Assembly (NCBI GenBank): GCA_026261815.1
Contig: JAMPIT010000575.1
Location: forward strand, 39,719,501 to 39,783,500
DNA from: Monarcha castaneiventris obscurior
Taxonomy: Eukaryota; Chordata; Aves; Passeriformes; Monarchidae
Length of the DNA stretch: 64,000 bases
Direction: 5' to 3'
In this document: in pieces, positions 1 to 10,160 of the stretch
How the letters are laid out: each line of letters opens with the position of its first letter
How positions within the stretch are numbered: the first letter of the stretch is position 1
Position numbers and translations under genes: made by a program
Notes under the pieces: generated by a model
Seen by the model: the letters and a program-made list of their open reading frames with translations, nothing else
What the model was told of the DNA's origin: nothing
Database searches by the model: none

Positions 1-604
1 ATACTCAACCTTAAGAAAATCCATTTTGGGGGAAAAACATTTTTTTTCTCTGTAGCTGTGGTGTTCCGGTTTGAAGATGAAAAAAAGTGCAAAGATTTCA
101 TATATATTGTTCCATGTTCCCCTCTTGAACATCAAAAAGACCTTCAAATTCTACTTCACCTTTTACAATTAAGAGTGTACTATAAAATCATGGCTTACTA
201 GCAAAATGGTGCAGAAAATCTCAGTCTATTTATACTGAGCCTGGTAATGAAACTTAAAGTTACAACTGATGTCATGATTTAAATGGAAATATACTATAAA
301 ATGATGGCATACAGTGAAGTATTACTACATAATGACTATGCAGAAACTAAATTATTTGTATGGTGATCTGGTGCAATTTTGATTTTGGAGGGCACCTATC
401 ACAGGAGTTCAGTCTAAGAGCCTCTCTAGACAATCTCTAGGAATGATTTGTGTAAGAATACACAAATTGATTAAGTATGCAAATTACTGACATTAGGATT
501 TTATCCTCTTCTATAATGCAGAAGAAATAAATTTCTGTTTATTCCGTTCTAAAGTCTTTGAGGCAGAGCTCCTATGGCACTGCTAGAGAGTCAGGAAAAA
601 ACAA
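1..604. other. Unique AT-rich sequence, no gene seen
   Basis: No open frame, splice-flanked exon or repeat family is recognisable here. The only internal structure noticed is a 21-bp direct repeat (178-198 and 292-312, 19 of 21 identical). Confidence 0.6.
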
Positions 605-720
605 CCAACATAAACACGAGCTACAACAAAACCAAACAAAACCAGAACAAAAACAAACAAAAAACTAAACCAAAAACACCAAGGCAACAAAAATCCCCAA
701 AATAAATAAACCCCAAACCA
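605..720. repeat. A-rich low-complexity tract with CAAA/CCAAA units
   Basis: The plus strand is almost entirely A and C in loose CAAA, ACAAA and CCAAA units. The minus strand therefore reads as a G/T tract with an accidental 60-codon frame. It borders the truncated end of the ERVL-type LTR that follows. It is simple sequence, not coding. Confidence 0.75.
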
Positions 721-737
721 TTTGTCTTCAAATTCTT

Positions 738-797
738 AAACATGCTCCACCCCTGCAGCCCCCATACTACCAAAATTTTGCCATGTAACCTAATACA
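738..797 (-). mobile_element. Start of an ERVL-type LTR (3' LTR, truncated)
   Basis: Read on the minus strand, the block begins TGTATTAGG at 797 and continues with a GGCAAAATTTTGG / GGGGCTGCAGGGGTGG pattern. This matches the beginning of a songbird ERVL LTR as I remember it. The same beginning is present in a second copy ending at about 2620. Only about 60 bp remain before the copy runs into A-rich simple sequence. A purine-rich run lies immediately upstream on the minus strand, so this is best read as the 3' LTR of a collapsed provirus. Confidence 0.6.
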
Positions 798-814
798 TTC
801 CACTTCTCATCTCT
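798..814 (-). other. Polypurine-tract-like run before the 3' LTR
   Basis: On the minus strand 15 of 17 bases are purines, and the run ends directly at the TG that opens the LTR at 797. Retroviruses and ERVs prime plus-strand DNA synthesis from such a tract just upstream of the 3' LTR. The position and composition are seen in the sequence; the function is inferred. Confidence 0.5.
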
Positions 815-1141
815 GTGAATCACATATTTAAGAATTATGATCACAATCCACATTTATTACACAATCATCACAATTTTCACAAATTTCATTTACATTAAAA
901 AAATATTCTCCCATACCAAAACAAAAACAGCATTATCACACCCCCAGTTGAAAGTGCAAAATTTACACACAATCCACACATTTCTTCACCACAATGACAA
1001 CCAAAATTTCCCATCATCATTCCACTGTTCACTCTCTAGCTGTGTCCAGTCCATGTTTTACCCATTGGTTCTCCCAATTACTATCCTTATCTCAAACTCC
1101 TTGTGCCCTGTGCTGTGCACCAAAAAGAACTGTGGTGTGCT
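815..1141 (-). mobile_element. Remnant of ERVL internal region
   Basis: This stretch lies between a primer-binding-site position (1142-1159) and a polypurine-like run (798-814) on the minus strand, so it occupies the internal region of an ERVL-type provirus. Only about 330 bases remain, against several kilobases in an intact element, and no gag or pol reading frame can be seen. A 127-codon open frame on the plus strand (837-1220) runs antisense through it; it has no recognisable domain and I treat it as chance. Confidence 0.45.
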
Positions 1142-1159
1142 GACATTGTCTAGACACCA
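1142..1159 (-). other. Primer-binding-site position of the ERVL-type element
   Basis: On the minus strand, TGGTGTCTAGACAATGTC begins two bases after the CA that ends the LTR at 1162. Start with TGG and this spacing are what a tRNA primer site needs. The first seven bases match a leucine-tRNA-type site; the remainder has diverged, so the tRNA cannot be named with certainty. Confidence 0.45.
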
Positions 1160-1161
1160 GG

Positions 1162-1260
1162 TGCCCACCAAGCTGCTCTCTCACTTCACCCCCTCAGCAG
1201 AAGAGGGGGGCAGAACATAAGGGGAAAAGAACCTCGTGGGTCAAGGTAAAGGCAGCTTAA
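1162..1260 (-). mobile_element. 3' end of ERVL-type LTR (5' LTR of the minus-strand provirus)
   Basis: Read on the minus strand, this matches the end of the same LTR type found intact at 33170-33841: 'CTCGTGGG...', a purine-rich GAGGGGGTGAAGTGAGAGAGC segment and a terminal GGTGGGCA. The element then breaks off near 1255, and the middle of the LTR, including its GC-rich tandem units, is missing. The 5' part of an LTR of the same type resumes at 2195-2620. Confidence 0.6.
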
Positions 1261-1950
1261 TAATGCAAAAGCAAAGGCTGTGCACAGTCTGGATGTTGAC
1301 TGTAAAAGTAAATAAAGCCCTGTAGCAATCTTTTTCTATGCAATACTGGAATTATTGTTTCAATTTAAACGTGAATACATGTTCTCACAATGCAAGTTTT
1401 TTGATTCCCTAGGCAGAAGGGATTATACAAGTTAAAGAATACAAGAGCATCTGAACAAAATATGTTTCTTTGGTCTGTTTTATACCCAAATAAAATACAC
1501 ATCTCTTGACCTTGCACATGCAGACCTGAGAAAGTTCCCTGTGAACATATTTCTCTGAATGTACAATTATCTATTTTCAACTGCAGAGAATAATGAGTCC
1601 CATTTTAAATTATGCAAGTCTAAATTGCAAGGGGCATTAAAAGGTCATATCCTGTCCCTCAAGATAAGATAATTAACAACGTTCTGTACTTGTGGTACAG
1701 TCTAAGAAGCATGTTATGCCTCTGTATTGTGATTCCACATTTGACCATTTGCAAGGCAGTTTCCATATAGACCCATATGGCTTTCTCAACTGTTGAATAC
1801 ATTGAAAACAAGTGTGATTTATATGATAACACAGCAGTTCAAGTTCTCTGAGCATGCATGGTTCAAGAATTGGTTTTCTTCTCGGGCAAAAGTCTGGCAT
1901 CACTCACAAGCAACAGTATTTTCACCCTTTGCTGTTTTTATCATCCTTGG
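1261..1950. other. Sequence between LTR fragments, no gene seen
   Basis: This stretch separates the two halves of the minus-strand LTR. It holds no frame longer than about 75 codons and no repeat that I can name. It may be sequence brought in by later rearrangement of the provirus. Confidence 0.4.
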
Positions 1951-1954
1951 TGAC

Positions 1955-2135
1955 TGTTCTGGAACAAGTTAACCAGAGGTATTGTGGAGTCTACATATTC
2001 AAAAGCTGTCTGCACACAGTTCTGGGCAACCTGCTATAAGTTTCTCAGCTCAGTCAGGGGGGTTGGGCTAGAGGACCTCCACAGGTCTATTCCAACATCA
2101 AACATTCAGTGATACTGTGGTTCTCTGCTACTATT
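1955..2135 (+). mobile_element. CR1 LINE, 3' end fragment
   Basis: The order of motifs is that of a CR1 3' untranslated tail: 'GAACAAGTTAACCAGAGG', 'TTGTGGAGTC', 'CTGGGCAACCTGCTATAAG', 'GGGGGGTTGGGCTAGAGGACC' and 'CAGGTCTATTCCAACATCA'. It is diverged from the consensus and truncated at its 5' end, as nearly all CR1 copies are. No reverse-transcriptase coding sequence is present. Confidence 0.8.
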
Positions 2136-2194
2136 GCTTTCCACTTCTGTTTGCTCATTCAGTCAACATTATTGAGAATATAGAGGGCAAGTCC

Positions 2195-2622
2195 ATCTGT
2201 TCTGTTTTGGGGTCCTTCATGGGTTAAAATGTGAATATTTGCTGAGACATCATCTTCCATGGGCTGGAAGACAGCCTTACCATCACAGATTTCCCCACAG
2301 GCTACAGACGAATTGATGCTCTTGCACCTGGAGCACCTCCTCCTTTTCTTCTTCACAGACCCTGAGATCTGCAGGGCTGTTTTCTGTATTTTTTCTTACT
2401 CCTTTCTCAGCTCCTGCACAACATTTTTTATAATTTCTTAAATATGTTGTCACAGAGGGACCACCAGTATCACTGATGGGCTCAGCTTCAGCCAGCAGTG
2501 GGTCTGGTTTGAAGCCATCTGAAAGGTCTGTGTGGGGCACAGGGCAGTTCCTGGTCTTTTCTCACAGAAGCCACCCCTGCAGCCTCCTGGCTACTAAAAC
2601 CTTGCCACACAAAACCACTAAA
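2195..2622 (-). mobile_element. 5' part of ERVL-type LTR
   Basis: The minus strand reads GTGTGGCAAGGTTTTAGTAG, then GGCTGCAGGGGTGGCTTC, a TAAGAAATTATAAAAAATG segment and a GAGGTGCTCCAGGTG segment. This is the order I recall for the first third of a long songbird ERVL LTR. The first 60 bases are duplicated at 738-797. An 85-codon frame (2283-2540, minus) lies wholly inside and is not a gene. Together with 1162-1260 it forms the ends of one interrupted LTR, or of two related ones. Confidence 0.65.
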
Positions 2623-2624
2623 AG

Positions 2625-3294
2625 GGAATTGTTTTAAACCTATGTATACTCTTCACTGTGAAAGCAATGAGCTTATTTACCTGAACCTCACAAACAATAT
2701 CCTGGTTTCTAGCCTGTTTCTGGGTATATTTAATAACTTTTAATGATGTTTTTCCCATCTGATTTCAGCTACAGCTATCAGAAACCACCACCAACAAAAA
2801 CCTGCGTGTGCAGTCTCTATGCCTTAGGACAGATAGATTTTACTCTTTTTGCTATTTAACCTCTAGTTTCTGTGCTAAGTAAAACTATTTTCTACTGGAT
2901 GGCATTTGACCTTCAATTGTCTCTTTTCTTTGTGGTGCAGCCTGGGGTAGTAGGACATTCATGCTTTTCTGTAAAGCCTGTCTGTTTCTTCAGTTTTGCT
3001 TTCATTGTGATGTCACCTAATTATTCTCTTCCTTCAAGTCCTACGTGGTTTTGTTTTGATTTGTTCCTAAAAAATTAAACCCAGTGCAGGTTTGTGTCTT
3101 TATTTGGTTGATCTGGGTATTGTTTTAAGTTTATACGTTGAAAGAATTTTTGCAAAATTCAAATATTTGGAAAGGGTACAACACAAAAAACAGATTTTCA
3201 GTTCAGAATTGGCAGTAGGTTGGGCATCTAAGGGTAGAAAAATGTTGACGCTAAGGGTAGTGACAAAACGCAAGTTCCAGCTGGAGGCCAGTTA
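2625..3294. other. Unique sequence, no gene seen
   Basis: Two 68-codon frames (2872-3078 and 3092-3298, plus) occur, but neither shows a domain, and the second runs into the CR1 copy. Nothing supportable was found. Confidence 0.55.
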
Positions 3295-3883
3295 CTAATG
3301 CTTTGTCCCAAGGGTTGATATTGTAGCCAGCAGTGTTTAACACCTTCACTGATCACCTGGATGATGGGACCGACTGCACCCTCAGCCTGTTTGTAGATGA
3401 TACATCTACATGAGGAGTCTCTGGTCTATCAGAGCAGTGTGATGACATTCACTGGAACCTACAGAGGTTGCACACAGGAATCTCATTAAATTCAACAAAG
3501 GGAAATACATCAGAGGAAGAACAATTCCAAACACCAGGACAGGCTAGGGTCAATCAGCTGAAAAGCAGCTTGGCAGGGGAAGACCTGGAAGTCGGATCTG
3601 CCAGCAAGCTGACCGTGAGCCAGCAATGTGCCCTTGAAGCAAAAAAGGCTCACAGCCTCTAAAGCTGCATAAGGCAGACTGCTGCCAGCAGGCTGAGGGA
3701 GGTGAACTTCCCCTGCCCCACTGCTTTGCTCAGCCTTGGTGAAAAACGTGTGGTGAGAAACATCTGCACTGCTGCATCCAGTGTTGGACGTGATTCTGCG
3801 ATTCTGTTCCTTACTGAAGCAAGTCTAGGACAACACCAAAAAATGACTGAAGTCTTGAAACACCTAACACAAAAGAAGAGGCT
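3295..3883 (+). mobile_element. CR1 LINE, 5' portion of a split copy
   Basis: The segment follows the CR1 3'-region consensus: 'GATCACCTGGATGATGGGACC', 'CACCCTCAGCCTGTTTGTAGATGATAC', 'GACCGTGAGCCAGCAATGTGCCC', 'TGCTGCCAGCAGGCTGAGGGAGGTGA', 'CTCAGCCTTGGTGA' and a strongly diverged stretch ending in GAGGCT at 3883. It continues at 4247 after an LTR insertion. The copy is old: many substitutions and small gaps, and no intact frame. Confidence 0.85.
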
Positions 3884-4246
3884 TATGGATGCTGAAAAAC
3901 TCCAGCAGAGAATTTCTTCAGCTCTCTGCAGTAGTTTGTGAGAGTTCTGTCTTTCCCATGCAGATTACTTTAAACAATGTTACAGTATTGTAAACTTCTT
4001 GCACCTGCGGGTTGTTTTGCAGTGTTGTTATGGCTTTGACCAGACAAATATTTGGGAATGGGTGTCTTAGAACTTGATCAGTCCCCTTAGGGGGTGGATG
4101 GCAAAAACCACTTACCTTATGCCACTTAATACACTTTGCTAACTAACATATAAAAGCCTTCTGAGAATTCATTAAAGTGCTTCCATTTATCCCTGAGCCT
4201 GGACTTTGTGTCGTTTCTCTACTCAGCCACGGTGAGAACAGTGACA
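3884..4246 (+). mobile_element. Solo LTR of an ERVK-like element inside CR1
   Basis: This block interrupts the CR1 copy. It is flanked by the identical hexamer GAGGCT at 3878-3883 and 4247-4252, as expected for a 6-bp target-site duplication. It begins TATGG, probably from TGTGG by one transition, and ends in GTGACA. Inside are a TATA box (TATAAAA, 4149-4155) and, about 20 bases on, ATTAAA (4171-4176), a common variant poly(A) signal. At 363 bp with no primer site or internal region, it is a solo LTR left by recombination. Class assignment rests only on the 6-bp duplication. Confidence 0.7.
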
Positions 4247-4645
4247 GAGGCTGAGAGAGCTGCGAGTGTTCAGCCTGGAGAAGAGAAGGCTCAGGGGGAT
4301 CTTAACACTGTGTTCAAATACTTGATGGCAGTGGGGGATAAAAAAGAAGGAATCAGGCATGTTTCATGATGCACAGTGACAAGACCAGAGGCAATGGGCA
4401 TAAACTAAAACACAGGAAATTGCATTTAAGCATGAGAAAAAGCTTTCTATTTTTTTCATGAGAGGGTGCTTGAGTACTGGAGCAGGTTTCCCAGGGGCCT
4501 TGGTGTCTCCATCCTAGGAGGCAATGAAAACCTGACATGGCCCCAAACAACCTGCTATAGGTGACCCTGACTGACCATGGTGGTTGAACTAGATGGTCTC
4601 CAGAGGCACCTGACAATCTCAGCCACCCTGTGATTCTATACACAA
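4247..4645 (+). mobile_element. CR1 LINE, 3' portion of the split copy
   Basis: CR1 resumes exactly at the duplicated hexamer with 'CTGAGAGAGCTG', 'GTTCAGCCTGGAGAAGAG', 'GGCTCAGGGGGATCTTA' and 'CAAATACTTGATGG'. It continues to the 3' tail ('CCTGCTATAGGTGACCCTGA', 'GAACTAGATGGTCTCCAGAGG') and finishes with 'CTGTGATTCTATA' at about 4640, the usual CR1 end. Confidence 0.88.
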
Positions 4646-4654
4646 ATATTTCTA

Positions 4655-4699
4655 GTTGTCTGATATTTAGGGTATTGAAAGTTGTCTAATATTTAGGGT
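4655..4699 (+). repeat. Tandem duplication of a 26-bp unit
   Basis: The 19-bp core GTTGTCTGATATTTAGGGT (4655-4673) recurs at 4681-4699 with a single difference, separated by a 7-bp spacer. It lies immediately after the CR1 tail. Confidence 0.7.
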
Positions 4700-7600
4700 T
4701 GGGAGGAATTTCCTGTTCACTTTAAAAAATCATACTTTCCAATGTCTTTGATACAGTAGGACTGTTTACTTTAAACCACAGTTTATACTATTGCAAAACA
4801 AGCTTGTCTTGCAGACCAGTGATTTACTTGGAAAACCCACTTATGCACTGGTATTATGTTATAACTTCTTTGATTTTTTTGTTAGCAAAAATGCCTAATG
4901 AGCATTATCTTTTCACTTAAGTCCCATGTAAGACTTCATACTTGGAAGGCAGTTACTGCAATAAAAGATCCACTCAGAGCAAATAAGATAGAAGACAAAA
5001 AGAGAAATAATAATCACCAGACGCAAGGACAGCCTTAGCTAAGAAAAAAAAATCAGCTTTGAAACTCTGATTCAGGTTGATTCATTTGTGAAGTTCCCCA
5101 TTTAGCAAACCAAGCAAAAGGTCACGGCTGATGTCACTATTTCTTCTACAAGGATCTTATATTTTAATTGGTATTCTTCTCAGATCCTTGTTACTAATAA
5201 TTTCACCCAACTACTTCAGGCCTAATATCTTTATCCTAATGCCGCAGATGTTGTTGATTCTCCATCATCTTTCAAGTTTAGCTACTTGTACAACCCATTT
5301 GCACAGAAGCAGCAAATTAGTAATGCTCCACTACAGTAGTTTATTGGAGTTTAATGTACTAGTTCCTCTACATTGGCTTAGTGAAGCTATTTCAGATAAT
5401 ATTTAGCAATAGCTTTACTTTTGCAAGTATCAGTCACTTTGCATCTGTGTACTGTTGTACTGTTCTGTGTGGTGTTTCAATAGATGTGATTTACTGAAGT
5501 TCCATAATGTTCTATTTAAAATCTACTGAAGTGACATTAATTTTCTCCTTTTTTTCTAAGCTATGAAAATCAAAGTGCTAAAGTTGAGAGCAGCAGCAGT
5601 TGTGGGTTTTTTTCTTATAAACTGATAGAATTTCTGCTGATTAGTCCTGCACTAGAGCTCACAAGGGATGTTGTGATGCCTAATGGCTAGAGAAGGACTG
5701 TGAATCAAAATCAAATATATAGATTTAAACTGCTGAATATTCAGATTGCATTTTGTCTTGTCCTGTTTTCATATCCAAATAATTCAAATAATAAGGCATA
5801 ATTTTATCTTGACTTATGCTGAGATTAATCCATGACATCTTGATTACAATCATGAACTGATCAGCAATTTTCCTTCAAATTCATTTTTCCATGTCCATTT
5901 CTTTGAAAACATGACAAGCTTTTGCAGTCATTCTTGCTGTCAGTGTTGCTTGTTAGAAAATATATCAAGGACTGGATTAATCACATATAACATTAGAAAT
6001 CTATCACAGAAACATCTTTATCTATGGTTTTCCCTTTAGGCTCTCTTTATAATCAATGGGAAAAGAGCAGCATTTTCCAGAGTATGACTCATCTGACCTA
6101 TTTTAGCTGTCTATTTTAGGTCGAGACGAATCACAATCTAGAAGTGCTTATTTCTCATCACTGACCAAACTAGAAATGGAGATATAGATGGGATCAAATG
6201 AATCCTTGCAACGTGTTTGATTTAATTTTACCTGAGGTTACTTCACTGCATAAAGGCAAAACAGTACAGATCAGAACATTTTTAGCTAAATGGGGAAGAT
6301 AGTTCGCAGTGGTCATACAACTCCATGCACAAAGTCTGTATAGAAACCCGAAATTCTAGTTGAATGCTCAGGATGTACCAAAGTTCCATATTTCATAGCT
6401 TTATTCTTAAAGATTTAGGGAAAGTTATAAATTTGATTTTCTAACCATGAAGATTAGATTAAGAAGGTGAAATCTTTCTATTAATTCAGGAAAATGTTAT
6501 AAGCAGTAGATATTATCACATTGCCAGATTCAGAACAAGTTATCAGGAAGGAGAACATGGAGTTTTATTCAAGACGAGAAACAGACTGAGAATAACATCA
6601 GAGAAATGCTGTGAAGAAATATCTTTAAATATATCTTCATTAATTAAAATACTTTCAAGTGTTCAATAACTTTTTTCACACTATTTTTCTGCTCTATGTC
6701 TTTGAAAAATATACCGCTCCTTTTTATTTGCACACACTTTCACCTCATAATGTGTTTTTTCTTGTTAATGATGTGTTTGGGTACAAGAGAACACACACTT
6801 GCCCTTCTACAAGATACAAGGAGTTTAAAAACCAATCTCCTACCATTTTATGTATAATTGAACTAGAATTCATTTTGCTTTCTTTTTCTGTGCTTCTCTT
6901 TGACAGCTTAAGTGGCTGCCTGAAATAGTCTAGCTACCTCTAAACTAGTAATCCAGTGTTTTACAATTCAAATATCTTTGAGTTCCTGGTATGTACAAAA
7001 ATAAGTGTGACTGCTTATCTGCCATATTTCTCCACATGCACACACACAGACACACATATGGCTGAACTATCCCAAACAGGGGTCTAGGAACAATATTTTA
7101 CTTCATTTTTTTTTCTGTGGAACCCAAAGTCCCCACAAATAATGCAATAAAAAAATACTTGTAAGTCAAACAAATCTACTTTGAAATAAACAGAAAAGTG
7201 CGAGATGTGTTAAAAAATAGAAGAAATTCTTGCTATTGAGGGCACTTTATCAGGATTAACAGGGGTATTCAGCCCCTTTCCAGAAGAAACAGCATTTTTA
7301 AGAAGTGTCTTGACTGTGGCAGTATGGATATAATGACAAAAGTGATCCTTTTCCATTGCTGTAGACACTGATCCACCTTAGTCCCAAAAATCTGCTTAAA
7401 TAATGAAATATTGATGAACACGTTGAAATATTGTCAAAAGGAATATAACTGTATAAAATCTTAAAGGATGGGAATGCAATTTAGTTGAAAAAATTATTCT
7501 CAATGTCTGTGATGTAGGAAGGAGAACATTCTTGTAAAGGGGAAAAAGAAGAAAAGATTATCACAACTAATACAACTAAAGATTATCCCAATTCTAGTGG

Positions 7601-8770
7601 TTAGAGCAGTCATCTGGGAAATTAAATGTTTGTGATCCATTCTCCTACATATGGATATTTTTCCAATGAATTTAAGAAAAGCAGAGTGCTCGGATAAGTA
7701 TGCCAGAAGATGGCTTTTGAAATCAGAAAGTGTGTGCTTTTCCTCACTAAACTTTCTGTTTCAAGTCTTGGTCTATTCAGGGTGTTAACTTGTGTAAGTG
7801 CAGTGTTTAATTTAAAGAAAAAAGTAAAAATTATCACAAGGACTTGGATAAGTTAGATAATGAAATTTAACTTTTTTTCTGAGAGAAAATTTCCTGTCTC
7901 AGTCTACGTTGTACAGTAGAAAATCTTTCTAAACGACATTAAACATTTTCTTTGTAATTAAATCTCATTCCTAATCCACCTATCATTAGTAATACATTGT
8001 ACCTTTTCCTAATTGTTTTGTGTAATATCTTAATCCTGCATTCATTGTTGAGGGGGGCAGTGGCGGGGGGTTGTTTGTCTTTTTACAAGTCTGTTTTCCT
8101 CACCCTCCTTTGATGTTTCCTGAGGAACAGACTGTTTCAGCATTACTGTATTCAAAAATTCATTTGTTTTTTGCATTGATTATTTTATTAGTTCCTACTC
8201 TCAGCACTCTTGTGTATTTTGAATTACATATTACACATATAATTAAAAAACCTCTTAGTACAGGTTGTGATTTCCTTACCGTGTTCCAGGTAAGTTTCAA
8301 GATGGAAAAAAGCAGAGAGAACTTGAATCTTTTGGAGATATTCCAGTAATGTTTTCTCAGTGTCACAGATGGAGTCATGCACTTCACTTGTGAGAGACAA
8401 AGCTAAGTAGTAAATGCAATGGTGGTGTCATGAGCTTTGACAGCAAGTTACACAAGTATTTACTGCACAGAGGGCAAGGTGACACAAAACTGTGAGAGAG
8501 ATCCTCCTGTTGAGTCATGAGGCTCAGAAAGGACCCCCTTGCATTCTAAACTCCTTCTCAGTGAAGAGCCAGATGCAGCCGGATTCACTCCGAGTCCTAG
8601 ACTTGCAATGTTTTTTGTGTAAAGGATGACATATGCACAATCTGTCCTTTACATCACTTAAAAAGATTTCAAAATTTCAGCTTGCTTGTTCCCAACTGTC
8701 TTACCGAGTATCTGGTGCAATAAGGAATCTATCACACTGAGGGAATAACCCTGAGAGGTGTCCCTGCTCC
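4700..8770. other. Long unique stretch, no gene seen
   Basis: AT-rich sequence with frames no longer than about 92 codons (5131-5406, 6659-6928, 8071-8349 plus; 7622-7837, 8160-8387 minus). Their translations are hydrophobic, low-information peptides typical of chance frames in AT-rich DNA. There are short CA-rich runs near 7032-7060 and a G-rich spot at 8051-8070. I recognise no transposable element. Confidence 0.55.
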
Positions 8771-8779
8771 AGGGGAGAT

Positions 8780-8960
8780 CCTGGCATGCAGCCTGCAGCC
8801 ATGCAGGAGAGTTAAATGGGCCCCAGGCCCTTTCTATTTATAGAGCAAGATGATTGTCTTGTATTTGCACACAAGCCATATTTTATTTGGCACATGCTCA
8901 AATTAGCCCTTGGCTATTGTGTTTTCTGTCTCCCCTGAGTCCATTTCAAGAGGGATGCAG
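8780..8960. promoter_or_regulatory. Possible conserved regulatory segment with a MEF2-type site
   Basis: The decamer CTATTTATAG at 8834-8843 is a perfect match to the palindromic MEF2 consensus CTA(A/T)4TAG. It sits in a non-repetitive stretch of more balanced composition than its surroundings. A site match alone is weak evidence, because such decamers occur by chance in AT-rich DNA. No promoter or exon is visible beside it. Confidence 0.2.
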
Positions 8961-9534
8961 CCACTACGACCAGTCACATCCATTAGGACTGCCACTAGTA
9001 GTTACCACTTGAGCGGGGTTATGGGAAATAAAGGTCGGGAGAGGAGGCAGGGAGCACACCATCACACCCAACAGGTGCAGAGTGTGTGGTGCAAAGCCTT
9101 TTCAGACTCTGACTCTGTGCACCAAAGGTGAGATCAGGACTTGCAAAGTAAGAATTGTTGAAGTCTATTTAATAGCTTCTGTAATCCTTTGATTTACAGA
9201 ATCTGCTGTCACAGCACGACTGCTGAAGAAAAAAGCAAAATTCATTTTGCAAGGCATTTCAAAGAATGAAGAAAGCATTTTCTTTTACAAAGTTTCTGCA
9301 CTTCTAAATGAAAAAAAATATGTTTGTATCACAAGAAGAGAAAAAAAAATCTCAATTTCTTCAGATCTAAAAGGCAAGTATTAAAATTAAAGTACAGAAA
9401 GTAATAGCAATTTTTCTACTAAAGTAAATCTAAAGCAAATCTTTAGTTAAATATGAAAACATTTTATTTCTTTAATACTCAGCCGTGCTAATTTTCTCAT
9501 GGAGCTGTAAAGTTTCATGCAATGCAGATGTATT
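8961..9534. other. Unique sequence, no gene seen
   Basis: A 73-codon plus-strand frame (8910-9131) has no recognisable domain. The remainder is A-rich unique sequence with several short A runs. Confidence 0.5.
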
Positions 9535-9540
9535 TTGGTG

Positions 9541-10160
9541 TGTTGCCTCTCCCACTATAAAAGGGGGAGTCGGGAAGGATTCTTTTTGATAGGTTTCTCA
9601 GACGAAAATAAAGTGCAAACGTGGCAATATTATATCTGAGAACCCTTTATTGATGAAAAAGGGTAAGTGCTTCTAACGAAGGGGGTTAGAAAAGAGAGTA
9701 GAGAGGGAGAAGAGAGATGAACAGGAATAAATAGAAGACAGGGACAGCGCTACCACAGGAACCTCGGGCGCTCTGCCGGCTCAGCTCGGCGAAGCAAAGC
9801 AAAGCAAATATGGGTCGGGAAGCAGGACTATAGGGAGGAAGAAAGCGAAGCGGGGAGGGGGGCTGAGCTGGCCCTACAGACGAGCCCCAACTCCCTCCAA
9901 ACAACCCAAAAGCAAATGGTTGTCATTGTGCTGCAGTTAGCTGCGTTTGCGTGCTAAGGCTGCTCCCCAATCCCGATTTCCCGGCATCCAGGGTGTCTCC
10001 CTGGCAAGTGAGGAGTTGCTCACAGCCGATCGTGGAAGCTTTCTCTGCACTGGTTGGCAAAGCCTTCCAGGGACAGGGCTGCCAACACATATGCAGCCTT
10101 TATAGGAATAATGTATCTCGAGGCATAAATAAAAATCAGACCTGTCCCTCTCATATCTCA
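9541..10160 (-). mobile_element. CpG-rich block, probable solo LTR (ERVK-like)
   Basis: This is the most CpG-rich part of the window and has sharp edges. On the minus strand it opens with TG (10160) and closes with GGCAACA (9541). It is flanked on the plus strand by TTGGTG (9535-9540) and TTGATG (10161-10166), a 6-bp target duplication with one transition. The minus strand has a TATA-like TATTTATT near 9735 and an AATAAA at 9646-9651 about 85 bases further on, the usual LTR promoter-to-poly(A) spacing. Frames of 72 to 114 codons in it are not gene-like. An unmethylated CpG-rich promoter is an alternative. Confidence 0.5.
9592..9644. other. Inverted repeat inside the CpG-rich LTR candidate
   Basis: GGTTTCTCAGA (9592-9602) and TCTGAGAACC (9635-9644) form a 10-bp stem with one bulged base. 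The 32-base loop carries a plus-strand AATAAA at 9607-9612. An AATAAA on the minus strand lies just outside the stem at 9646-9651. Confidence 0.6.

Noticed and set aside
837..1220. 127-codon plus-strand open frame
   Set aside because: It runs antisense to ERVL internal and LTR sequence, has no known domain and an unusual His/Ile/Thr-rich composition from AC-rich DNA.
9876..9895. Proline-tRNA primer-site-like motif on the minus strand (GGGGCTCGTC core)
   Set aside because: Only about 12 of 18 positions match, no LTR end with CA lies just upstream, and it falls inside a block better explained as a single LTR with its own ends.
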